A stretch of DNA of 64,000 nucleotides from an uncultured Oscillospiraceae bacterium (GTDB lineage Bacteria > Bacillota > Clostridia > Oscillospirales > Oscillospiraceae), in assembly GCA_910587285.1 (NCBI GenBank), contig CAJULM010000003.1:52901-116900 (forward strand), given 5' to 3'. The translations under genes and the position numbers were made by a program. Position 1 is the stretch's first letter. Each line of letters begins with the position of its first letter. The notes beneath the pieces are model-generated. The model searched no databases. It saw only the letters and a list, made by a program, of their open reading frames with translations, and had not been told where the DNA came from. Shown piece by piece: positions 57,287-64,000 of the stretch.

Positions 57287-58948
57287 ATGCGTTCCGATAA
57301 CGTAAAAAAAGGCGTTCCAACGGCCCCTAACCGCTCCCTGTTCTACGCGCTGGGTTACACCAAGGAGGAGCTGGAGCGGCCCCTCATCGGCGTGGTGTGC
57401 TCCTATAACGAGATCGTCCCCGGCCACATGAACCTGGACAAAATTGCTGAGGCGGTGAAGGCGGGCGTCCGGGCGGCGGGGGGGACCCCCATCGAATTTC
57501 CGGCCATCGCCGTGTGCGACGGCATCGCCATGGGCCACGTGGGCATGAAGTACTCCCTGGTCACTCGGGACCTCATCGCCGACTCCACCGAGGCCATGGC
57601 CATGGCCCACCAGTTCGACGGGCTGGTGATGATTCCCAACTGTGACAAAAACGTCCCCGGTCTGCTCATGGCGGCGGCGCGGGTGAACGTCCCCACCATT
57701 TTCTGCTCCGGCGGACCTATGCTGGCCGGGCGGCTGCGCGACGGCCGGCGCACCTGCCTGTCCCATATGTTTGAGGCCGTGGGGGGCTACTACGCCGGCA
57801 AGCTGGACGAGGACGGGGTGGAGGAGTATGTGAACAATGCCTGCCCCACCTGCGGTTCCTGCTCGGGGATGTATACCGCCAACTCCATGAACTGTCTCAC
57901 CGAGGCCATCGGCATGGGCCTTGCGGGCAACGGCACCATTCCCGCCGTGTGGTCCGCCCGGCTGCGCCTGGCCAAGCACGCCGGGATGCAGATTATGGAG
58001 CTGGTGAAAAAGGACATCAAGCCCCGGGACATCATGACCGAGGCCGCCTTCCACAACGCGGAGACGGTGGACATGGCCCTGGGCTGTTCCACCAACACCA
58101 TGCTCCACCTGCCCGCCATCGCCCATGAGTGCGGCATCGAGCTGGATTTGGACAGAGCCAACGAGATTTCCGGCAAAACCCCCAACCTGTGCCATCTGGC
58201 CCCCGCCGGCGACACCTATATGGAGGACCTGGAGGGCGCGGGGGGCGTCCACGCGGTCATGGCGGAGCTGAACAAGGCCGGCCTGCTGGACACCTCTGTG
58301 CTCACCTGCACCGGCAAAACGTTGGGGGAGAACCTGGAGGGCGTGGTCAACCGGAATCCGGAGCTCATCCGGCCCATCGACAATCCCTACTCTCCCGACG
58401 GCGGCATCGCCGTGCTCAAGGGCAGCCTGGCCCCCGAGGGCTGCGTGGTGAAGCGCTCCGCCGTGGCGGATGAGATGATGCGCCACCAGGGCCCTGCCCG
58501 GGTGTTCAACTGCGAGGAGGAGGCCATCGAGGCCATTTACGCCGGAAAAATTCACGCGGGCGACGTGGTGGTGATTCGCTACGAGGGCCCCAAGGGCGGC
58601 CCTGGTATGCGGGAGATGCTCAACCCCACCTCCGCCATCTGCGGTATGGGGCTGGGGGAGAGCGTAGCGCTCGTCACCGACGGGCGTTTCTCCGGCGCCA
58701 CCCGGGGCGCGGCCATCGGCCACGTCTGTCCTGAGGCCGCTCAAGGCGGTCCCATCGCCTTGGTGGAGGAGGGGGACCAAATCTCCGTTGACATACCCGC
58801 CTGCAAAATTGAGCTGCTGGTGGATGAGGCTGTGCTGGCCCAGCGCCGAGCCGCCTGGGTGTGTCCGGAGCCGAAGATCAAAACGGGCTACCTGGCCCGG
58901 TATGCCAAGCTGGTCGCCTCCGCCGCCCGCGGGGCGGTGCTGGAGTGA
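57287..58948 (+). CDS. ilvD: Dihydroxy-acid dehydratase
   Basis: Iron-sulfur enzyme of valine/isoleucine/leucine synthesis: 2,3-dihydroxy-3-methyl acids to 2-keto acids. 553 aa, typical. PNCDKNVPGLLMAAAR, the cluster-binding ACPTCGSCSGMYTANSMNC region, and GRFSGATRG, GPIALVEEGD at the C-terminus. ATG 57287 follows AAAAGGAG; the 5' frame extension is not conserved. No other ilv/leu gene adjoins. Confidence 0.96.
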   Translation: MRSDNVKKGVPTAPNRSLFYALGYTKEELERPLIGVVCSYNEIVPGHMNLDKIAEAVKAGVRAAGGTPIEFPAIAVCDGIAMGHVGMKYSLVTRDLIADSTEAMAMAHQFDGLVMIPNCDKNVPGLLMAAARVNVPTIFCSGGPMLAGRLRDGRRTCLSHMFEAVGGYYAGKLDEDGVEEYVNNACPTCGSCSGMYTANSMNCLTEAIGMGLAGNGTIPAVWSARLRLAKHAGMQIMELVKKDIKPRDIMTEAAFHNAETVDMALGCSTNTMLHLPAIAHECGIELDLDRANEISGKTPNLCHLAPAGDTYMEDLEGAGGVHAVMAELNKAGLLDTSVLTCTGKTLGENLEGVVNRNPELIRPIDNPYSPDGGIAVLKGSLAPEGCVVKRSAVADEMMRHQGPARVFNCEEEAIEAIYAGKIHAGDVVVIRYEGPKGGPGMREMLNPTSAICGMGLGESVALVTDGRFSGATRGAAIGHVCPEAAQGGPIALVEEGDQISVDIPACKIELLVDEAVLAQRRAAWVCPEPKIKTGYLARYAKLVASAARGAVLE

Positions 58949-59039
58949 GCTGAGACATTCCCGCAGAAGCGGCCCAATCCGCCGCCTCTGCGGGAATGCA
59001 CCGCGCTTTACGACTTTTTAAGGAATCGAGCTGATTGCT

Positions 59040-60419
59040 TTGAATATCATCATCGCTGGGGCCGGTAAAGTGGGAGCCACTGTGGCGGAGCATCTGTCGG
59101 ATGAGGGCCACAGCGTCACGATTGTGGATATCTCGGACAGTACGCTGGAGCGGCTGTCCAACCAGCTGGATGTGATGTGCCTGAAGGGGAATTGTGCTTC
59201 GCGGGATCTTTTGATGGAGGCCGGGGCGCGGGAGTGCGAGGTGCTCATCGCCGCCACCGGCTCTGATGAGATCAATCTGCTGTGCTGCCACTGCGCCCAC
59301 CGCATCGGCGTGCCCTACACTGTGGCCCGGGTGCGCAGCGCCGAGTATGCCAGCGATCTGGACTCTTTGAAGCGGGATTTGGGGATCACCCTGCTCATCA
59401 ACCCGGAGCTGGCTGCGGCGGTGGAAATCTCCCGGCTGCTGCGCTTTCCCTCCGCCGCCAATATCGACACATTTGCCCGTGGTCAGGTGGAGCTGATCTC
59501 CTTTCACATTCAGGAGGCTGACTTTTTAGCTGGGCACTCCTTGGCCTCCCTGTCGTCCAAAATCCAGGACCTGCCCGTGCTGTTCTGCGCGGTGGAGCGG
59601 GGGAGCGAGGTGTTTATCCCCAACGGCAACACCGTGTTGGCCAAGGACGACCGGGTCTATATGGCGGGCACCCCCAACGGCGTCCACCAGTTTTTCAAGC
59701 TGCTGGGCCGGCACAGCCACCGCATCCGCAACGTGTTCATCATCGGCGGCGGGCGCATCGCCTTCTACCTGCTCATTCAGTTAGAGCGGCTGGGCATGAG
59801 CTGTAAGGTGGTGGACAAAAGTGAGATGCGCTGCCGCCAGCTGGCGGAGGATTTCCCTCACAGCCTCATCATCCACGGCGACGGCACCGACCCTGAGCTG
59901 CTCACCGAGGAGCGCATGGCTGCCAGCGACGCCTTTATCGCCCTCACCGACCGGGACGAGGACAACCTCATCATCTCCCTCTATGCCCACCAGGCTGGAG
60001 TGCCTAAGGTGGTGGCCAAGTCCAACCGGCAGAACTACACCTCCATCGCCCACTCCGCCGGGGTGGAGTCGGTGGTGTCCCCCAAGCTCACCACGGCGGG
60101 GCAGATTCTCCGGCTGATTCGGGGCCTGCAAAACTCCAAGGGCAGCGCCATGACCGCTCTGTACCGAATTGCGGAGGGGCGGGCGGAGGCCATGGAGTTC
60201 GTGGTGGCTCCCACCACCCAGAACCTGGGCATTCCCTTGAAGGATTTGAAGCTGCGCCGCGGTATCCTCATTGCCGTTATTGTCCGGGGGACGAAGGTCA
60301 TCATCCCAGAGGGCTCCACCACCCTGGAGAGCGGCGACAATGTGATCGTGGTGGCTCGGGACAGCGGCATTCTGGACCTGAACGACATTTATGCCGACTC
60401 CTTTGGTGCGGGGGGCTGA
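59040..60419 (+). CDS. trkA: Trk potassium uptake protein TrkA
   Basis: Cytosolic regulatory subunit of the Trk K+ channel (459 aa) built of two RCK repeats. The first NAD-binding motif is IIIAGAGKVGATVAEHL at the N-terminus; the second is FIIGGGRIAFYLLIQLERLG at about 233, each followed by a TrkA-C lobe. TTG start at 59040, with AAGGA rather far upstream; no nearer ATG fits. Followed by trkH after 5 bases. Confidence 0.95.
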   Translation: MNIIIAGAGKVGATVAEHLSDEGHSVTIVDISDSTLERLSNQLDVMCLKGNCASRDLLMEAGARECEVLIAATGSDEINLLCCHCAHRIGVPYTVARVRSAEYASDLDSLKRDLGITLLINPELAAAVEISRLLRFPSAANIDTFARGQVELISFHIQEADFLAGHSLASLSSKIQDLPVLFCAVERGSEVFIPNGNTVLAKDDRVYMAGTPNGVHQFFKLLGRHSHRIRNVFIIGGGRIAFYLLIQLERLGMSCKVVDKSEMRCRQLAEDFPHSLIIHGDGTDPELLTEERMAASDAFIALTDRDEDNLIISLYAHQAGVPKVVAKSNRQNYTSIAHSAGVESVVSPKLTTAGQILRLIRGLQNSKGSAMTALYRIAEGRAEAMEFVVAPTTQNLGIPLKDLKLRRGILIAVIVRGTKVIIPEGSTTLESGDNVIVVARDSGILDLNDIYADSFGAGG

Positions 60420-60424
60420 GCGCC

Positions 60425-61864
60425 ATGAATTTTAAACTGGTTGCGCGCATCACCGGCTTCTCCCTGCTGATCGAGGCGGGAGCCATGCTGATTCCCCTGG
60501 CGGTGTCCCTCCTCTACGGGGAGAACCCGATTCCCTTTTTGTGCTCCATCTTGATTATCCTGGCCGCTGCCTGCGTCCCGGTATTCCTTTTTCATCCCAA
60601 AAAGGATTTTTTCGCCCGGGAGGGTTTTTTTACCGTGGGCCTGATCTGGGTTCTGTTCGGGGTGTTTGGGGCGCTGCCATTTTGGTTTTCTCGGCAGTTC
60701 GGCCCCTATGTGGACTGTTTTTTTGAGACCATCTCCGGCTTCACCACCACCGGCGCCACCATCCTAACCGCCATTGAGGGGCTGCCCATGGGACTTTTGT
60801 TCTGGCGCTCCTTCACCCACTGGCTGGGGGGGATGGGGGTGCTGATCCTCACCGCCGCCCTGCTGCCCTTTTTGGGCATCAGCTCCAACTTTCTGATCCG
60901 GGCGGAGAGCCCCGGTCCGGTAAAGAGCAAGCTGGTGCCCCGGGCCTCGCAGTCCTCCAAAATTTTATACACCATCTATCTGGCGCTCACCGTGCTGGAG
61001 GCGCTGTGCCTGCGCGTGGCGGGGCTGAACTGGTACGACTCCGTCACCCATGCCATGTCCACAGCCGGAACCGGCGGTTTTTCCAATATGAACGCGTCCG
61101 TAGGCTCTTTCGGCAACCCGACGGTGGAGATCATCATCACCGTCTTCATGCTGCTGTTTTCGGTGAATTTCGCGGTATACTTTTTGGTCCTCACGGGTAA
61201 GGCAAAGCAGGCCATGAAAAGCGATGAGCTGCGGTTTTTCCTGATTATGGTGGCGGTCTCCACCGTGGCCATCGCCTGGAACATCCGGGATATCTACCAC
61301 GGCGTAGGGGAGTGCGTGCGGTACGCCGCCTTTCAGGTGGCGTCCATCGTGTCCACCACCGGCTTTTCGTCCGCCAACTACGAGCTGTGGCCTGAGTTCT
61401 CCAAGGTGCTGTTGGTAGTGCTCACCTTCATCGGCGCCTGTGCCGGTTCCACCGGCGGCGGCATCAAGTGTAGCCGGATTTTGATTCTGATCCGCTCCGC
61501 CCGGCGGGAGGTTCGCTCCATCATCCATCCCCGAGCCGTGTCCGTGGTCCGCTTAGACGGCGCGCCTCTGTCGGAAGCTACGCTCCACACCACCCAGTGC
61601 TATTTCATCATCAACCTGTTTCTGGTGTTTGGCATGGCCATCGTAGTGGGGCTGGACAATTTCTCCTTTGGCACTACTCTGACCGCCGTCATCACCTGCA
61701 TCAGCAACGTGGGACCGGGCTTGGAAATGGTGGGGCCGGCGGGGAATTTCGCCGCCTTTTCGGTGCTGAGCAAGCTGGTGCTGTCTTTTCTAATGGTGCT
61801 GGGCCGGTTGGAGATGTTCCCCATACTTGTTCTGTTCAGCCGCAGCGCGTGGAAGCGGTCTTGA
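60425..61864 (+). CDS. trkH: Trk potassium uptake protein TrkH
   Basis: Membrane channel subunit (479 aa) with four pore-loop repeats, visible as SGFTTTGATI, HAMSTAGTGGFS, IVSTTGFSSANY and ISNVGPGLEMVG, whose glycines form the selectivity filter. WLGGMGVLIL is also typical. Forms the complex with TrkA encoded immediately upstream. Ends at a strong terminator. Confidence 0.96.
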   Translation: MNFKLVARITGFSLLIEAGAMLIPLAVSLLYGENPIPFLCSILIILAAACVPVFLFHPKKDFFAREGFFTVGLIWVLFGVFGALPFWFSRQFGPYVDCFFETISGFTTTGATILTAIEGLPMGLLFWRSFTHWLGGMGVLILTAALLPFLGISSNFLIRAESPGPVKSKLVPRASQSSKILYTIYLALTVLEALCLRVAGLNWYDSVTHAMSTAGTGGFSNMNASVGSFGNPTVEIIITVFMLLFSVNFAVYFLVLTGKAKQAMKSDELRFFLIMVAVSTVAIAWNIRDIYHGVGECVRYAAFQVASIVSTTGFSSANYELWPEFSKVLLVVLTFIGACAGSTGGGIKCSRILILIRSARREVRSIIHPRAVSVVRLDGAPLSEATLHTTQCYFIINLFLVFGMAIVVGLDNFSFGTTLTAVITCISNVGPGLEMVGPAGNFAAFSVLSKLVLSFLMVLGRLEMFPILVLFSRSAWKRS

Positions 61865-61886
61865 GCAAATTGTTAAAAAAATATCA

Positions 61887-61927
61887 TGCGCCTTTTCATC
61901 TTTTAGGTGAAAAGGCGCATTTTTATC
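61887..61927 (+). terminator. Terminator of trkAH
   Basis: TGCGCCTTTTCA with TGAAAAGGCGCA, followed by TTTTTAT. Confidence 0.87.
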
Positions 61928-62020
61928 TTGCAAACCTTCTAAAAATTATGTAAAATAGTAAACAGAAATAAGAGGCCTTGCCGCGCAGCCAGGGGGCCGA
62001 CAGAGAGGAGCAATGCCGTT

Positions 62021-64000
62021 TTGGGTACGCAGCATTTATTTTGGCTGGGATTAGCCGCAGGGGGTCTGGCCCTGCTGTTTGCCGTTGTCCAGGCCCGTCG
62101 GGTTCTGTCCTTTTCCGAGGGCAGCGATGCCATGAAGAAAATTGCCTCCGCCATTCGGGAGGGGGCCAACGCCTATCTGCGCCATCAGTATGCCACCGTG
62201 TTTAAAGTGTTCCTGGTGGTGTTCGCTGTGCTGCTTCTGCTGTGCGTATTCCGGCAGCTGGACAACTGGTTCATCCCCTTCGCCTTCCTCACCGGTGGAG
62301 TGTACTCAGCTTTGGCGGGCTTTGTGGGCATGAAGGTGGCCACCTCCGCCAACGCCCGCACTGCCCAGGCCGCGTCGGAGAGCTTGAACCGGGGGCTGAA
62401 CGTGGCCTTTTCCGCCGGGTCTGTCATGGGCTTCACAGTGGTGGGGCTGGGCCTGCTGGACGTGTCCATCTGGTTCCACATTCTGAAGTACATCGCAGGG
62501 TACGACGCCCCCCAGATCGCCCAGACCATGGTGATGTTCGGCATGGGCGCGTCCTTCATGGCCCTGTTCGCCCGGGTGGGCGGCGGCATTTTCACCAAGG
62601 CGGCCGACGTGGGCGCGGACCTGGTGGGCAAGGTGGAGGCGGGCATACCCGAGGACGACCCCCGCAACCCCGCCACCATCGCCGATAACGTGGGCGACAA
62701 CGTGGGCGACGTGGCGGGCATGGGGGCGGACCTGTACGAGTCCTACGTGGGGTCCATCCTGGCTACCTTCGCCCTGGGGGTGGCGGCCTATTCCGGCGCT
62801 GGCAAGGCGTGGGAGGCCATGCTGCTGCCCATTCTGCTGGCGGCGGTAGGCATCGTGTGCTCCATCCTGGGCTCCTATCTCATCAAGACCAAGGAGGGAG
62901 CCTCCCAGCGGGAGCTGCTGGGCACGCTCCGCAAGGGCACCTATACCGCCGCTGTTTTGGCCGCCATCGCCGCCGCCCCGCTGACCTATTTCCTGCTGGG
63001 CAGCTGGGGGATATATATCGCCATCCTGTGCGGCCTCATCGGTGGTTGCGCCATTGGCTACTTCACCGAGTACTACACCTCCGACACCTATAAGCCCACC
63101 CAGGGTCTGGCCGACGCCACCGAGACGGGGGCCGCCACTACCATCATCGGCGGGCTTTCTCTGGGAATGCTGTCCACCATCGCCCCCATTCTCATTGTGG
63201 GCGTGGCGGTGATTGTGTCCTTCATCGCCGCGGGCGGCTCGCTTGCCACCGCCGCCGACCACTATGCCTCCAGCTTCTCCCGGGGGCTGTATGGCATCGG
63301 CATTGCCGCAGTGGGGATGCTGTCCACCCTGGGCATTACCCTGGCCACCGATGCCTACGGCCCCGTGGCGGACAACGCCGGCGGCATCGCAGAGATGTCC
63401 GGCATGGGCGAGGAGGTGCGGGAGCGCACCGATGCCCTGGATTCCCTGGGCAATACCACTGCCGCCACTGGTAAGGGGTTCGCCATCGGCTCTGCCGCTC
63501 TCACTGCCCTGGCTCTGTTGGTGAGCTATGTGGACATCGTCACCGCTAAGACGGAGGCCATCGACCTGTCGCTGACCAACCCTGCTGTGCTGGTGGGGCT
63601 GTTCCTGGGAGCTATGCTCACCTTTGTGTTCGCTGCCTTCACCATGAGCGCGGTGCAGCGGGCGGCCCAGTCCATTGTGGTGGAGGTGCGCCGCCAGTTC
63701 CGGGAGATCACCGGAATCATGGACGGCTCCGCCGACCCGGACTATGCCTCCTGTGTGGCCCTGTGCACCAAGGGGGCTCTGCGGGAGATGGTGAAGCCCT
63801 CTTTGCTGGCCATCATCGTGCCCATCGTCACCGGCCTGATTTTAGGCGTGGAAGGGGTTGTGGGTCTGCTGGGCGGGGTGTCCGTCACCGGCTTCGCCGT
63901 GGCGGTGTTCATGTCCAACGCGGGCGGCGCCTGGGACAACGCGAAAAAGTACATTGAATCCGGGCACCATGGAGGCAAGGGCTCGGAGTGCCACAAGGCC
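62021..64000 (+). CDS. hppA: Membrane-bound K+-dependent-type pyrophosphatase, 3' end cut by window edge
   Basis: Ion-pumping pyrophosphatase coupling PPi hydrolysis to Na+ and/or H+ export. Active-site loop GADLVGKVEAGIPEDDPRNP and DNVGDNVGDVAGMGADL, plus DAYGPVADNAGGIAEM. The GNTTAATGKGFAIGSAAL segment has Ala-Ala rather than the Lys of K+-independent enzymes, predicting K+ dependence and so possible Na+ pumping. TTG 62021 is chosen because GAGGAG lies 10 bases upstream and LGTQHLFWLGLAAGGLAL gives the first helix. The frame runs open to base 64000 (660 codons); the extreme C-terminus is missing. Confidence 0.94.
   Translation, partial: MGTQHLFWLGLAAGGLALLFAVVQARRVLSFSEGSDAMKKIASAIREGANAYLRHQYATVFKVFLVVFAVLLLLCVFRQLDNWFIPFAFLTGGVYSALAGFVGMKVATSANARTAQAASESLNRGLNVAFSAGSVMGFTVVGLGLLDVSIWFHILKYIAGYDAPQIAQTMVMFGMGASFMALFARVGGGIFTKAADVGADLVGKVEAGIPEDDPRNPATIADNVGDNVGDVAGMGADLYESYVGSILATFALGVAAYSGAGKAWEAMLLPILLAAVGIVCSILGSYLIKTKEGASQRELLGTLRKGTYTAAVLAAIAAAPLTYFLLGSWGIYIAILCGLIGGCAIGYFTEYYTSDTYKPTQGLADATETGAATTIIGGLSLGMLSTIAPILIVGVAVIVSFIAAGGSLATAADHYASSFSRGLYGIGIAAVGMLSTLGITLATDAYGPVADNAGGIAEMSGMGEEVRERTDALDSLGNTTAATGKGFAIGSAALTALALLVSYVDIVTAKTEAIDLSLTNPAVLVGLFLGAMLTFVFAAFTMSAVQRAAQSIVVEVRRQFREITGIMDGSADPDYASCVALCTKGALREMVKPSLLAIIVPIVTGLILGVEGVVGLLGGVSVTGFAVAVFMSNAGGAWDNAKKYIESGHHGGKGSECHKA

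Overview
The window reads as a chromosomal segment of a spore-forming, GC-rich anaerobic Clostridia bacterium, probably Oscillospiraceae (Flavonifractor, Intestinimonas or Lawsonibacter-like). This is inferred from gene content: an alpha/beta-type spore protein, a GerMN lipoprotein, an orphan Spo0A DNA-binding domain, a K+-dependent-type membrane pyrophosphatase, an arginine deiminase pathway and a 3-keto-acid cleavage enzyme. No rRNA, CRISPR array, transposase or prophage was seen. There is one tRNA gene. Two genes are cut by the window edges: an ECF transporter S component on the left and hppA on the right.

Layout. 0-9 kb: ECF-S end, D-Ala-D-Ala carboxypeptidase, a ComEA-like protein leading into an OmpR-type two-component system plus GerMN lipoprotein, then a membrane-anchored MerR regulator with a YbjQ protein and an ABC exporter, linked by a recurring AAGGTRTACC motif and a perfect 40-bp palindrome. 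9-11.3 kb: mnmA and a secreted esterase. 11.4-22.8 kb: a catabolic cassette. A PAS/sigma-54 activator is divergent from a near-consensus -24/-12 promoter that drives a MaoC hydratase, a BKACE-type enzyme, a ketopantoate-reductase-like dehydrogenase, a complete branched-chain-type ABC importer (its LivG carries a 214-residue N-terminal extension) and a type-B carboxylesterase. 23-33.2 kb: an arginine/carbamoyl-phosphate block: pyrB (with a fused PyrI-type zinc domain and an attenuator-like leader), arcA, argF/arcB, arcC, a YfcC transporter, an AraC regulator with two HTH modules, argR, argS and tRNA-Arg(CCG).

33.2-40 kb: an esterase / acyltransferase (frameshifted) / DUF6320 operon and a chemoreceptor, lying between two copies of an intergenic repeat of about 82 bp, then a ZIP transporter. 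40-52.7 kb: a signalling block: a small coiled-coil protein, DUF2461, an ECF-like sigma factor, an Agr-like GHKL kinase and LytTR regulator, a FIST protein with a soluble chemoreceptor, and a three-gene phosphorelay in which one hybrid kinase ends in a DegV domain. Two promoters here share a paired 21-bp-period LytTR-type site at identical spacing. 52.9-57.1 kb: DUF362, SASP, a BlaI/BlaR1-like pair with a small exported protein, a candidate structured RNA, and an XRE/Spo0A-C pair. 57.2-64 kb: ilvD, trkA, trkH and hppA.

How the parts fit. The sigma-54 cassette looks like a self-contained import-and-degrade unit whose substrate is unknown. The arginine block joins arginine fermentation to arginine sensing and charging. 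The 40-53 kb block is dominated by signal transduction with unusual domain fusions. All functional statements come from reading translations and motifs; no database search was run.
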